Shown here: positions 11,796-22,945 of the stretch, one piece after another
How positions within the stretch are numbered: position 1 is the first letter of the stretch
Layout: each line of letters starts with the position of its first letter
Assembly (NCBI GenBank): GCA_034509735.1
Contig: JACGWO010000001.1
Location: forward strand, 33,979,966 to 34,043,965
Direction of reading: 5' to 3'
Origin: Sesamum alatum
Lineage: Eukaryota > Streptophyta > Magnoliopsida > Lamiales > Pedaliaceae
Length of the DNA: 64,000 bases
The notes under the pieces: model-generated
Database searches by the model: none
The model's input: the letters and a program-made list of their open reading frames with translations, nothing else
What the model was told of the DNA's origin: nothing
Made by a program: the position numbers and the translations under genes

Positions 11796-13623
11796 TTTAA
11801 AATCTACATTTTGGAAAACAGCGCGCCATCAGTAGAAAATAAAAGACGGTGGTTTGATAAATAATTAAATGCATGGACTTTAGTCATTTAATCCTCCCAC
11901 TATTTATACGAAAACACGGTACTCTCAAACGTGATTTTGGGGAAATCCTTTCCAAGTGGGCTTGGGATCCACAGCGATTTTTCCCATACCCCGCTTTTAC
12001 GATTCGCATGGAAAAGATCCTGTGGGAGGTATTCCATACCATTCTCATTCCACGAGATTCCCAAGATTATTGCCTCACCCTTTCACAAGATCCCGAGGAC
12101 TCCAAGCGAATCATGTTAATTGGGCGTTAGACCCAACCCAATCGACCGAGCCACGGACCCACTGGTACCCCCACGACTCGTGAGACAGGTAACAGCAGCC
12201 CGCTTTTCGTTCATGACATAATGCAGCTTCCTTTAAGTACAATAACGTGCCATGACTTGTGAGACCACGCTATTGACCTAAAGCAGCTTCCTCACTATGC
12301 CATGGATTGGAAGGCATGGACATACTCTAGAGTTCATGTCCACTTTGTCTAGGGTCTAATATTTTGACATTGGTCCAACCAATGTGAGAGTAAGTAATGA
12401 CCGAGATCTCAAATAAATAAATATCTACACATACATCCATAATGTGTAAATAAACCATCCACAGCAGTTATACGATAAATAAACAACCCATTCATTCATC
12501 ATCATAACCACATGCAAAATTAAAGCCTAGCACGCCCCTGTTGGATGATCACGAGCCCGAATCCTATGTGACCCACTGAGCCCGCAGTGGATCTATGGTC
12601 AATCTAGGGTTGGTCCTATACTATTACATTAATAGTAACCCAATCATCAGTCTGATGGGCCTTGGTCTCTTTTTCTCTTTCTTCACTTCATGGAAAACTC
12701 CAAGGGGGCCTCCCGTCTGGGCTCTCCATGTGGTCCTCCCTTCTTCTCCACCAATTACAAAAAATAGAAACCTCACTCCTAGTCTACTCTCATTACATAT
12801 TAAAAATAGAAACCCCAGCGAAAACCCGGGGGGAGTACATAAGGAGGGAGGTAGAATGCCTTATTATTTCAAGGCAACTAGAAAGAGAGAAGGAGAAAGC
12901 AGTAAAAGAGGCACACAGGCCCAACAGAAAATAAACCATACATCCGGTCTAGGGCTCGCGATCATCCATTTCCATCCAACACACATAATCATATGATCCA
13001 ATCATATAATTACAAAATACCAACAACATATGATTTCCAATCATAAATATCCAAAATAATAAATGAATATGTGCACAACGTGTGAAAAATAAAACACAAA
13101 TATTGGTAATATTATTTTTTCTCGTTTTAGGAAAACCTTTCCTCATTATTTTAAGTAAAATAACCCCGGGATTCCAAATCCAATTTATTTTACTCCTAAA
13201 ATAATGTCTTTTAGAAAAATAGGCATAATTGAACAAAAAAAATGATTTTTCAGAATTAATTCAAAATTAAAACTGAAAATAATTAAAAGATTAAAAGGAA
13301 AAACACTGCTAGGGTTTTGAAACCCTAGCAGCAGCAGCCGCCGCTGCCGCCGCCGAGCAGGCTCAGCCTGCCGCCCCTGCGCGCGCGCAGGCACTGCCTG
13401 GCCGGGCGCGCGCGCGCAGGCCCCCTGCCTGTGTGCGCGCGCGCCTGGCCGGCAGCGCGCTGCGCGGCCTGGCATTCCGGCAGGCCGCCGCGCGCACAGG
13501 CTCCCTTGCCTTGCGCGCGCGCTGGCCTGCTGGCTGCCGGCCGTGCCGTGCGCAGGGCGCGCGCAGACGCGCACTGGGCACGCCTGCCGGGCGCGCGCGC
13601 GCGCGCATGAGCGCGCCTGCCAG
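11796..13623 (-). other. Element E untranslated leader
   Basis: About 1.8 kb between the gag start and the deletion that removed the PBS. It holds the two palindromic motifs shared by all leaders (12171-12186 and 12250-12266), the block near 12540-12600 conserved between Fam1 and Fam2, and a CpG-rich island from about 13323 to 13622. I see no convincing gene; Arg/Ala-rich frames in the island are products of its GC repeats. Confidence 0.8.
13323..13623. other. CpG-rich island in Fam1 leader (element E copy)
   Basis: A run of GCGCGC-rich DNA in otherwise AT-rich surroundings. It is a shorter version of the islands in G (38044-38620) and A (47135-47600). It ends abruptly where the leader joins U5 of the 5' LTR. 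Confidence 0.85.
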
Positions 13624-15381
13624 GTATCTTGCACGTCGTGACACCGAGATGTCGTTCTTGAGACCCTCCAAATCGTGACACACGATCCACCCACGTATCT
13701 TGCACGTCGTGCTAGCAACGAACAAGTGTATAATTTTTGGAGTGGACGAATCAATAACACGTTATCAAATAACGGTATTGGTTCGTCTAAGCTCTAATGT
13801 TCCAAGAACATAAAAGAACTAAGAAAAAATATATTTTCTTGTTGGAGAAAGAGAGAGGGGCGGACGAGAGGTAGGAGAGGGGAGAGTGTGTGTTGTGTGT
13901 GTTTTTGAAGAATCATCATCCTACAATTGTTGGAAGCTAGAGGTTTATATAGAGGAGTTTCATCCTCTTTAAACTCCAACTCTAAGAACTCTAATTTGAC
14001 TAGGATTTTGACCTAGTCAAAGTCCTAGTCAAACTAGTGTTTGACCTAGTCAAACTAGTGTTTGACCTAGTCAAACGAATCCTAGCCTTCCATCTCCCCT
14101 TTCCATCTCAACCGTTGATTTTAATTTAATGGAATATTTAAATCCTATTAAATATTCCAAAAGGCCAAAAGAATAAATATAATATACTAAATATTATTAT
14201 TTATTCTAAGCCCATTAAATCAACCCTTTTAATAAAAATCCTATTTATTAATTTAATTCCCTTTATCAAATAGAAGGAATTAATTTCTGCAAGAAAATAT
14301 AGGACCCGATTAAATCTAATTTAATCATTCCTTTACTCCAATATTTAATTTCAAATTAAATACTAAATGTGTGTGGATAGTGTGTGGCTCTTTAGGTTCA
14401 CCATTCAACTAGACTTGGCCGGATTCCTAGAATCCGCCCGTTACCATGGGTGGCCATCTAGCAACGGTCCATGGCACTAGAGACTAGGTGAAATATTCGG
14501 GGATGAACATTTAGGCTCTAACAGTACACTTGTCCTTCTGTCTTCGGTCTCATCACTTAGAGTCTAGGGCACGGAAAAAGCAGGTACCCATTTTGGACCT
14601 AAGTGTCGGTCTGTCCTCACTAAACACCGCAAGGGAAACCTTTCCCTTCTGTTCAGTTACTGTGGCCACAGATTTCAGGGACAAGACACAGAGCATACAT
14701 GAGACTCAACTGTCAACACCTTTTGGCAGGAGAAAGATCCTTTCTTGGAAACCACTGTCACTTTGTACACCCGAGCTGCACTAGACATGGCTTACGACTA
14801 CTCAAGAGTATTTTGGCACTCTCTCACCATATCTAAGATACAGACCTGATGCACAGGTAAACTCAGCAGTTCCTAAAGTCAAAGGACTTGGCCTGTACCG
14901 TTGGAACCGGGAATACACGTCATACCTTGCTGACCATACTCAAGGTCCTCCGTAAGACGGTTCCCGCGAGTCACCTCAATCAGCTGCTTCTTAGCATGCT
15001 GACCCACTAACACTGCTTAGACGACCTTCATCACCCGTCAATGAAATACGACAGCAGATGCTTAGTGCAAGTCTCAAAGGGAATCCCGGTACCCATTTTT
15101 GGGATTCCTTGACTTGGAGATTTCCGGACTGATTCGGCGAGACTGATTTCATGGACCTACCTCCAAGCGTAGTCCTAGTCCCCGAAATCGTTTCTCAGTC
15201 CGTGGGCTTTGTTTGCGTAGTGAACAGAAATGTAAACGCAGATAAGTGAACGTAAACAAAGTATTGCCATATGAATTTTCACTTCTTTATTCATAAATAT
15301 TTTATCAAATACCAAAGAATTTTCTAGACATAGGTTACATATTCCTGCCAAAATTGGCTTACATGGTCACCTATTCTAATA
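13624..15381 (-). repeat. Element E 5' LTR, missing its 3' end
   Basis: Fam1 LTR sequence from U5 to the LTR start at 15381, where one C-to-T change spoils the terminal inverted repeat (CTAATA for CTAACA). About 240 bp at the PBS end, and the PBS itself, are deleted. At the junction the 17-base string GTATCTTGCACGTCGTG occurs twice (13624-13640 and 13694-13710). The W-box array has a 21-bp tandem duplication (14031-14051 and 14052-14072) absent from E's 3' LTR. The TATA complement is at 13944-13951. Confidence 0.87.
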
Positions 15382-15967
15382 GTTGCCTCGTATTGGACCA
15401 GCATGTTGATCAACTCATGAATAGACTTCTCAAGTCCGTTCATGTTGTAGTTTACAACAAACGGGTCATAGGATGGAGTAAGCGACTGGAGGATCACGTC
15501 AATGTACGTGTCATTGTTAAGCCCAGCTTTAAGGTCCTCGAGTTTCTCCACTAGGGAGAGCATCTTGACCCCATGACTCGTACAGACGCTCCTTCAGCGA
15601 GCTTGGTGCGAAAGAATGCTTTTGTGGCGGCATATCTAATATGCCTATCCGGAACCGCATAAACCTCGTTCATGCGGAGCATTATGGCAGAGACGTTGTC
15701 CAGCCTCTCATACTGCTTCTGGATGTCGTTAGACATCGAAGCCAGTATGATACTGCGTACTTTCCGGTTGTCCTCATGCCATTTCTCGAACGTCAAACAT
15801 TCTTCAGGCGTGGACCCCTCCAGTAAGTCGCTCGGTGGCGGCTCGTCCAAGACGTAGCCTTGGTTCTCGAAACCGAGGATAATCCTCAGGTTTCTCAGCC
15901 AGTCCGAGTAGTTCGTTCCGTTGAATTTGTTAGTCTCAAGAATCATGGTTAACGGGTTCTTAGACAT
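15382..15967 (-). pseudogene. Element D gag N-terminal half
   Basis: Starts at 15967 with the family's gag start MSKNPLTMILETNKFNG and runs through the UBN2-type gag domain (YSDWLRNL, KQYERLDN, HELINMLVQYEAT) until element E interrupts it at 15381. One base is missing near 15578 relative to B, so the frame breaks before the insertion. The downstream half continues at 5737. Confidence 0.9.
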
Positions 15968-17764
15968 ATCTACATTAATGAAAATGTAAAGCAGAAATTA
16001 GCAGATGATGATAATATTATTGGTCAAGTACAAGACTTGGTCTTTTAGTCTTTAACCCTCCCACTATTTATACGAAAGTCCGCCACTCTCAAGCGGAGTT
16101 TCGGGAAACCATTTCCTAGTGGGCTTAGGATCCACAAGGGTAATCTCCATGCCCACTTTTACGATTCACATGAAGAAGACCTTGTGGGAGATATCAAATA
16201 TCATTCTCATCCAATGAGATTTCCAAGATATTTTGCCTCACCTATTCACATGGTCCCGAGTACTCCAAGCGAACCATGTTACTCAGTGTTGGGCCCGACC
16301 CATCAACCAAGTCATGCCTCAAACTTTCGCCCCCACGATTCGTGAGACAGGGAAACAGCGAGCGCAGTCTTTTTGTTCACAACAATAGTGCAGCTTTCCC
16401 CTATTCCAAGTGTGCCACGACTCGTGAGATCACACTTGGGTAGTGGTAGCTTCCTCACCACATTGCTGTGGATGGAAGGCTCGGACAGACCAAAATACCA
16501 TTTTGATCCAAGTCCGTTCTGGGCCTAATATTTAATTTGGTCCAACCAAATGAGAGTTTGTGTATGACCGAGACCTCATCACATTATTGTGTTTTAGCAT
16601 GCATAAATATCCAATATTTAAAGCGATAAATAAATACGCCGCATGCAGAAAACATAGCATACCCCTGTTAGGATGATCACAAACCCAACCTATGCGACCC
16701 ACTGAGCCCGCAGTGAGTCTATGGTCAGTCTAGGGTGGTCCTAAATTATTACAATAATAATAAACCCATTGTCATTCCAATGGGCCTTGAAGTGCTTCTT
16801 GTTTCACGCCTTGATGCTCCTCCTTGGGGTCTCCGACTCCAATTGCTTGTTAAAATTGAAACCTCACCAATCCTATCTACTCTCATTACAACTGAAAGTA
16901 TACATCGGTAATAAAGAAAACAAGCCTTAACATCATGAGGCTGAAAATACGGGAGATGATAGTCCCAAAAACAAGAGGCATGCAGGCCCACCCAACAGAA
17001 AATAAATGATCATACATTCATCCATACATAAGGTCTAGGGCTCTTGTGATCATCCCATGTTGATTCCATCAACTCACATAACATAATTATTCCAAATAAT
17101 CATGCATAAATAACCAACGGATATTCCAAATACCTATGTGATGTCCAACATCACAAAAGCATAAATATACAAATAATATGCAAAATTCAAATTTTAAATT
17201 TAATGGACATTTTAAACAATGCATCCAATGCATGTATTAATCCCAAATTAATTAAGCAAATTTAATTCAAGGAATAATCCAATTATCCCAAAATCAAAAA
17301 TGCAAAATTAACATATATTCAGAATATCGTGCAGAAAATACAGAAAATCAAATTTTCCGGAAAAAGTCAAAAAAACGGCACAAAACGGCCCAGCCGTTGT
17401 GCTGGCCGGCCGCCCGCGCACGCGAGCAGGCAGCAAGCCTGCGCGCGCTCTGTGCCGCGCTGGCAGCGGCCAGCTGCGCACAGCGCGCGCGCGCGCCTGC
17501 GCGCGGCCGTTGCCGTCCGATCCCAAAATTTATTTTTTTTTTTGTTTTTCAAAACTGTTTCAGCACAATAACAGTAATACTTTTCTGAAAATAAGCATGC
17601 AATTTTAGATCCAATCTAACAAAATAAAGCATGCCAAAAGTCCATTAAATCCAAACAATTGAATTATCATATTACTCATATATTTATACAATCTAACATG
17701 CCAATAAAACCATTTAAAAGCAAGTAGATCATGCCAAACACATAGATCTATGCCTCTTACATCG
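15968..17764 (-). other. Element D untranslated leader
   Basis: About 1.8 kb with no credible gene. It carries the duplicated palindrome (16333-16348 and 16415-16431), the conserved block near 16665-16750, AT-rich sequence, a short GC-rich patch (17385-17520) and a T-run. It is collinear with B's leader at 58255-60000. Confidence 0.8.
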
Positions 17765-17784
17765 AACCGGGCTCTGATACCACT
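17765..17784 (-). other. Primer-binding site of element D (initiator-Met tRNA type)
   Basis: The transcript sense reads AGTGGTATCAGAGCCCGGTT next to the 5' LTR. TGGTATCAGAGC is the complement of the 3' end of plant initiator-Met tRNA, the usual primer for copia elements. Confidence 0.88.
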
Positions 17785-19989
17785 TGAAGGACAAGCGGAT
17801 CCGCCCGGGAGCGCGAGCGGAAGCGAGAAAGCGAGGAATTGTGCACAGATTTAAATCTAATTTAAATATGCGCGAATCCCAAGGGGTGTACCCTTGGGTG
17901 CTCAGCCGGGCGTTGGATGTAGGATGTGTAAATATTAAAACATATATTTAAACACATAGGGCATAGATATACAAATGAAATCAATCAAAGCGTAATAAAC
18001 CGTTACCTTTGATTGTTTAGCATATGCTCCCGGCTACTAGCGTTATTCCTTCTCCGGAATGCTCATGAAATCCAAACGTATGGATTCTCCAAAGGTGATC
18101 CACACCACACCGGAAGAAACACACGTTCTTCTTGCTAGAAACGAACGGGTTTAGGAAGGAATCGGTTTAAGAGAAGAACACTATGAATTAGTGTTATCTT
18201 AAACTTACTTTGTTCTTCTTCTTGATTCAAAATCAAGTGAAAAACACAAGTGTAAGAGAGGGAAGGAGCACGAAATTTTGAGAGAGAGGAGAGGATTTTT
18301 GTCTTCTCTTTTTCCTAGAAAAAGATGAATAATGAATCACTTATACTTGGTGTTGTATATTCTCATATATATACATAATTAATGTGATTATTGGAATGTG
18401 TCTAGGTTCATCCAAGGATGTCTAGATTCATTCCAATCAATCACCATCAATTCTTCAATCAAGCCTACCAAAATTTATGGTATGATCAAATCATACCAAA
18501 AGGGAAGAGCTTGATTGGAGTTGATTTGTCTCTTTCCAAAAGAGATAAGTCAACATACCACCTAGCATGAAACATGGCTGATTTTGCTTCCTCCAAGGGA
18601 GCATGTCGGCCATGTTTAATTAAGGGAAGAAGTCCAAATTCTTCCTATTCCAAAATAGGAATTATTTCTCCTCTCGGGTATAATTTAAATTGAATTTAAT
18701 TTAACATTAAATCCAATTTAATGTCCATTTAAATTATTCTCGTTGATCTTTTAATCCAATTAAAATCCAACGTCTCAACGTCTCAATTTTCCATATTTAA
18801 TCGAAAATCCAATTTACTGATTAAACGAAATCCCGATACAATATCGGCCCGTCCATCCAATGGACTTTCCCTTAAGTAATTCAATTACTTATTCTTATCC
18901 TTCGAGATTGACTCCAAGTCGATCTCTCAACCTCCTCGGTGATTTGTGTGTGACCCTTTAGGTTCACCCTCAGCTAGACTTGGGACCGTGTCCCACAAGG
19001 GCCCGTTACCATGGGTGGCCGTCTAGCAACGGTCCATGGCACTAGAGACTAGGTGAATTGGCGTGAACATTTAGGCGCCGATTCCGTACGGGTACGATTC
19101 TTCCGTCTACCGTCTCCCGGCCTTAGTCTAGGGTATGGAATTGGGCGTCGGTTCCCATCCTTGACTAGGTATCTATGCTTAATACTCGAGACCACGTATG
19201 CTTCATTGCGTCGACACAGGAAACCATTCCCTGTTCGACCAACCACTGTGGCCACAGCTTCGAACAGCATAAACGTGTCTCCGAGTGCATAGGAGATACC
19301 TCTGTCACAAACTAACAGGGGACGAATCCTCTTCTTGGAATCCACCGTCCTTGCTACACATTCTTACTGCACTGGACAAGGCTTATGACAATCATCTTAC
19401 AGAATGATTACCTCTCGCCAGATCCAAGATACAGCCGTCCTATGCACGCGACTGCCATGATCCCTCAAGTCTGAGGATTACTCCCGTACTATCGGAACCG
19501 GGGAAAACCAATCATACCGACCAAGCCTCCAAGGCTTCCATATGATGATCCCCGCGAGTCACTCCAGTCGGCTCAACCCCAGTCGACCAACCCATCAAGA
19601 TCGTGTAGGCGTCCCACGCCTGTCGCCGATGAAACACGACACTCATCCAATGAACACGACTCTTGACGCAAGTCTCAATAGGACTCTCGATGCCCTATCT
19701 CGAGGTCCTTGACTTGGAACGTTTCAGACTCAACTCTTAATCAGTTGGTTTCATGACCACCATCCAATGCGTGGCCCAACTGCATGAGTTGTTATCCATG
19801 GTCTGTGGGCTTTGTTGTGATATAAGTTAAACGCCGTTTTAACAAATCTAAAGTGAGCACAACAAAGTAGGTACCAATAGTGACGAATACTCACTTTATT
19901 CATCACATAATAATATTACAATTACATCGAGTTGTATAATAGGTTACAAATCGCCAAACCTATTGGCTTTCTGGTCACCTATTCTAACA
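17785..19989 (-). repeat. Element D 5' LTR
   Basis: A full Fam2 LTR of 2205 bp, reading on the plus strand from TGAAGGACAAGCGG to CCTATTCTAACA. It carries the U5 hairpin (17878-17898), the two R/U5 hairpins near 18170-18240, and the chain of U3 inverted repeats from about 18410 to 18940. The open frames at 19049-19345 are shared LTR sequence, not genes. Confidence 0.94.
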
Positions 19990-20175
19990 CTGTGGGCTTT
20001 GTTGCGATATAAGTTAAACACCGTTTTAGCAAATGTAAGATGAGCGCAACAAAGAAGTACCATTGGTGATGAATACTCATCTTATTCATCACATAATAAT
20101 ATTACATTCTCATCAAGTTGTCGGATAGGTTACAAATTGCCAAACCTATTGGCTTTCTGGTCACGTATTCCAACA
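19990..20175 (-). repeat. LTR K: tail of the Fam2 LTR that received element D
   Basis: Begins CTGTGGGCTTTGTTG, an internal Fam2 LTR point, and ends ATTCCAACA, the Fam2 LTR edge. It is followed by unrelated DNA and not by a PPT, so K is a solo or 5' LTR end. The rest of K should lie left of the window. Confidence 0.88.
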
Positions 20176-20249
20176 TCTTGCTCCCCGAAAACAATGGACT
20201 CAAGTGAACCAGCCGAAGCCCTTAGGTGGGATAAGGTGGGATAAAATGT
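20176..20249. other. Short unassigned DNA between LTR K and plastid-like insert
   Basis: Seventy-four bases, including the tandem GGTGGGATAA repeat near 20225, that match none of the retroelements here. They may belong to the same organelle-like insert as the next feature, but I cannot show it. Confidence 0.4.
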
Positions 20250-20320
20250 CCGCATCTTCACAGACATGTCTATTTCACCGAGCCTCTCTCCGAGACAGTG
20301 CCTAGATCATAACGCCTTTT

Positions 20321-20351
<31 letters not shown>

Positions 20352-20530
20352 CCACTACCTTAGGACTGTTATAGTTACAGTCGCCGTTCACTGGGGCTTC
20401 GGTCATCGGCTCCCTTTTCATCAAGTCACCAACTTCCTTGACCTTTCGGCACTTGGCAGGCGTCAGCCCCGATACATGGTCTTACGACTTTGCGGAGACC
20501 TGTGTTTTTGGTAAACAGTCGCCCGGGCCG
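20250..20530 (-). pseudogene. Plastid-like 23S rRNA fragment (nuclear organelle insert)
   Basis: The minus strand reads as large-subunit rRNA: GGCCCGGGCGACTGTTTACC, then CTATAACAGTCCTAAGGTAG, then the stretch around TTCCTTGTCGGGTAAGTTCC, then the part around GTGAAATAGACATGTCTGTG. From memory of the family it is closer to plastid 23S than to plant mitochondrial 26S rRNA. Differences from the plastid form are mostly CG-to-TG or CA, as expected of methylated nuclear DNA. About 280 bases are kept, with no flanking rRNA. The source could be plastid DNA directly or plastid DNA carried in mitochondrial DNA. Confidence 0.85.
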
Positions 20531-21091
20531 AAGGGAATATTGGTTCAAAGGGCAATCATAAGGACACGCTGACCGACGCGACGAATGGAAGGTGTAGATG
20601 CGGAATCCGCAGCTATTGAAGATGGTCTTCTTGGCTTCCGCTTTCGTTTTTTGCGTCTGCTTAGCTTATTTTCTTTCAAGGGTTCAAGTTTTGAATTTGT
20701 GGAGTTGATTATCCCTCTCGAAAATGAAGATTTGATGAAAGAAAAAAAAAGGGATCAGGGGGCTTTATTATTGGAGAAAGAGAAGGGGCATGGTTGGTGT
20801 GTCACTGGGTCGGTGAGGGAACCCGTAGGAAGGGGGACGACCCGGCGAATTCACATCAGAAATTGCCAACATGAACACAAACGAAATCTTGAATTGCTCA
20901 AAGGACGGAAGTCAATACTGGACTTCTCACCCACCAAAAGGTCAAATGCAGATGGAGCAGTCCCGAAGCCCCATTCGTTGAATATCTACCTCCCCTTTTC
21001 GATTGACTTCTTTGATAAAGGCGAAAGAAAGCACTACTAGTACCAAACCTGCAGGCTATTATGTTTGTCAAACACGCATGCGGGCGGAAGG
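20531..21091 (+). other. Unassigned block with a 151-codon open frame
   Basis: An open frame runs from 20585 to 21040, starting MEGVDAESAAIEDG and ending FFDKGERKHY. I do not recognise the product; it is rich in Lys, Glu and Arg with no clear membrane segment or motif. It directly adjoins the plastid-like rRNA fragment, so it may be organelle-derived DNA, but that is inference. A chance frame is equally possible. Confidence 0.35.
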
Positions 21092-21204
21092 ATCGGATGA
21101 TGAATACTTACTCTATTTATCATGATAATATTGTATTAATAAAGATTGACGAATAGTTCCCAAAACCGCCAATCCAATTGACTTTTTGGTCACCTATTCT
21201 AACA
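21092..21204 (-). repeat. Fam3 LTR end, short remnant
   Basis: About 113 bp matching the LTR start of element J (compare 24730-24839): a stretch around TTACTCTATTTATCATGATA and the edge CCTATTCTAACA. No PPT follows, so the neighbouring internal sequence is lost. Confidence 0.75.
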
Positions 21205-21703
21205 AGTTTTTTATCTAACCTTAGATGGAAGGTGTTCCTGCAAATATTATTCACGAAGCCGTAAGTCAGAAAACCATATTTTTTAGGAAAGAAAACAATA
21301 ATGAAGGGGATGAGCCTTAACAGATCACATGAAGTGAGCCAAGAAAAGAGGAGAGATAGCCTATATATCCATCTGACTAACATCCCTACCAATAGAAGAC
21401 TCTGGTGTCCAGCTGGCGACCGTCCGCTAATCAAGGAGTGCATGGGTTCCCAGAATGGTAAGGGCTATTCTAAACTCTCTCTCTCTCTCTCTCTCATAAT
21501 CATTACTTAGCTCTTTTTTCGGACTAATTTTTAAAATTTCTTACAAGGCGTGCACACCTTCCTTCAACAATAAGGACTCGCCCTGCTGATACAGCAGGAA
21601 GGATCTTTTTTTTTTTTTTTTTGTTTTTCCTGTTTCTTTGCAGGTCATCTCGCCTACTCTAGCACTTCAATTCTGCCACCTAAACCACTAGAGTGTGGGG
21701 GAG
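21205..21703 (+). mobile_element. Probable 3' internal tail of a Ty3/gypsy-like element
   Basis: Non-coding sequence that ends in the purine tract GTGTGGGGGAG directly before an LTR start at 21704. It includes a CT microsatellite (about 21474-21496) and a 17-base T-run (21606-21622). The short open frame at 21301-21510 has no recognisable motif. Assignment to the same element as the following LTR rests on the PPT-like tract only. Confidence 0.45.
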
Positions 21704-22460
21704 TGATGATGCCCCCAAATCCTTCATGCATCCTAAGCTTAAAAGGCCCAGCCCTATGGGCCATCAGCAGGACAACCCACAAGCGTGCAGGTAAAAGCCC
21801 ATAATCTTACCTACTAATTTCACTGTACTGGCAGGCCCAAGAAATGAGCTCGTTCTAGCGGGATAGGTCATTGTACAGCTGGATGGACACATCCTATAGC
21901 TTGCCAACACATTAAGCACGTCACCCTAAGATATCTCCAAATGCATCCTAGTGGATATCAAATAGGAAGTTGAGTGTACCAAATTTCCAGAATTTCTTAC
22001 AGACCTGGCAAAACCTAGTCCACCTGGCATATCTCAGTCATATCTAGTCCAAATCACATGAGAATTTTTTAGGAGTTAGCTGACTAAAAAAACTTTTGAA
22101 TGGCATAGGATTCTCTTCAACCAAACTTCGATTTCTGCTCTGTACAAGCCTATAAATAGAGGCCTTGTGCAATCATTTGGTAACATTTACTCACTTTTGC
22201 AATTCCTATACTTTTACTCTCATTCATTCTCGGTTCCAAGGCTATTTTGAGCCTATTTTCATGTATCACACAAATTAATATCACACACTCGAATATCACC
22301 ATTAATCTCATTCATTTTTCAAGTTTCCTGTCATTTGTACACTTTACTGACTTAAGTATCGGAGTGCTAACGTGTCCTTACTGGTTAGTACCCCGAAATC
22401 TTAGGAATCTCTTGAGGGTCATTCAAAATTTGCAGTACCTTAGAACCCAGGTACGCATCA
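21704..22460 (+). repeat. Ty3/gypsy-like LTR, 757 bp
   Basis: Begins TGATGATGCCC after a purine tract and ends GTACGCATCA, giving TGATG/CATCA inverted termini. TATAAATA lies at 22151-22158, followed by a pyrimidine-rich leader and a GACTTAAGTATCGGAGTG block of the kind common near the end of plant gypsy LTRs. No partner LTR is in the window. It is unrelated to the copia families here. Confidence 0.6.
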
Positions 22461-22468
22461 GACACCAA

Positions 22469-22470
<2 letters not shown>

Positions 22471-22501
<31 letters not shown>
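22471..22501. repeat. AT dinucleotide microsatellite
   Basis: About 15 TA units between the gypsy-like LTR and the CACTA fragment. It may mark the junction of the two. Confidence 0.9.
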
Positions 22502-22502
<1 letters not shown>

Positions 22503-22506
<4 letters not shown>

Positions 22507-22945
22507 AATTTTCTTACTTATCTCTCAAACGGGTACAACCACTTATATTGCATGGGCCCTTCAGTGCACGCCTGATATGGGAGGTGAATAATTAGATGCT
22601 CCATTGAATCGAAAAAAGATGGAAAAAAATATTTTCTCGAGGTTGCACAAGATGACGGCGACACTAGCTTCCAATTCTTGTAGCTTGGCAACATCTAGCG
22701 TGGTCGATAATAGAATCTGGAATAGAAGGTTGACCTCTGTCAATGTACTCCATACATGCTCAGGAAGCATTTCAACAGAAGGCCAATCGGGATCAACTTC
22801 TGCATAAATGCATGATAAACATAGTTTTTCATGTCGTGCATCCTCAGCTCCTTCATGTCGATGCAGCGGGCCAGGTTAGATGCATACCTATCAGGAAACA
22901 CGCATTGATTTGTCCCGACGTTCATCCACGTGAGGTCCCAACGTG
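22503..22945 (-). pseudogene. CACTA (En/Spm) transposase fragment, DUF4218 region
   Basis: Minus-strand frames give, in order, YASNLARCIDMKELRMHDMK, then after a frameshift MLPEHVWSTLTEVNLLFQIL, LEASVAVILCNLEKIFF, and after more damage GPMQYKWLYPFER. This order matches the C-terminal DUF4218 region of plant CACTA transposases. Only about 150 codons remain, with several frame breaks and no terminal CACTA repeats in view. It is a dead fragment bounded by an AT repeat and by truncated Fam3 LTR J. Confidence 0.75.

Larger units (their letters stand above)
5738..15381 (-). mobile_element. Element E: Fam1 Ty1/copia retrotransposon inside gag of D
   Basis: E is a minus-strand Fam1 element. Its 3' LTR is 5738-7740, with PPT at 7741, pol and gag at 7757-11795, a leader with a CpG-rich island, and a 5' LTR at about 13624-15381. 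The left flank GTCGC (5733-5737) and right flank GTTGC (15382-15386) form a TSD with one transition. The flanking gag codons of D join across it. A deletion removed the PBS and the 3' end of the 5' LTR, so E could not be copied now. Several stop codons also break pol. Confidence 0.93.
1252..19989 (-). mobile_element. Element D: Fam2 Ty1/copia retrotransposon, interrupted by element E
   Basis: D reads on the minus strand. Its 5' LTR is 17785-19989, followed leftward by the PBS, leader, gag start (15967), gag, protease, integrase, RT, RNase H, PPT and a 3' LTR whose first part is 1252-2400. The rest of that LTR lies left of the window beyond an inserted Fam1 LTR. Element E split gag at 5737/15382. 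D itself sits in another Fam2 LTR (K), because 19990 continues Fam2 LTR sequence from an internal point. Coding is dead: there are nonsense changes at 5009, 4487 and 3666, a frameshift in gag, and an altered RT catalytic motif. Confidence 0.93.

Noticed and set aside
13363..13760. Overlapping 120 to 191-codon frames across the E leader and LTR junction
   Set aside because: They cross a deletion junction and a GC-rich repeat, so they are chance frames.
16749..16991. Small frames in the D and B leaders (also 59284-59508)
   Set aside because: Not conserved between D and B and without recognisable domains; the leaders are best seen as untranslated.
20266..20514. An 82-codon open frame on the plus strand
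   Set aside because: It is the antisense of the plastid-like 23S rRNA fragment.
22247..22507. An 86-codon frame ending in a run of Tyr and Ile
   Set aside because: It lies in the gypsy-like LTR leader and runs into the AT microsatellite.
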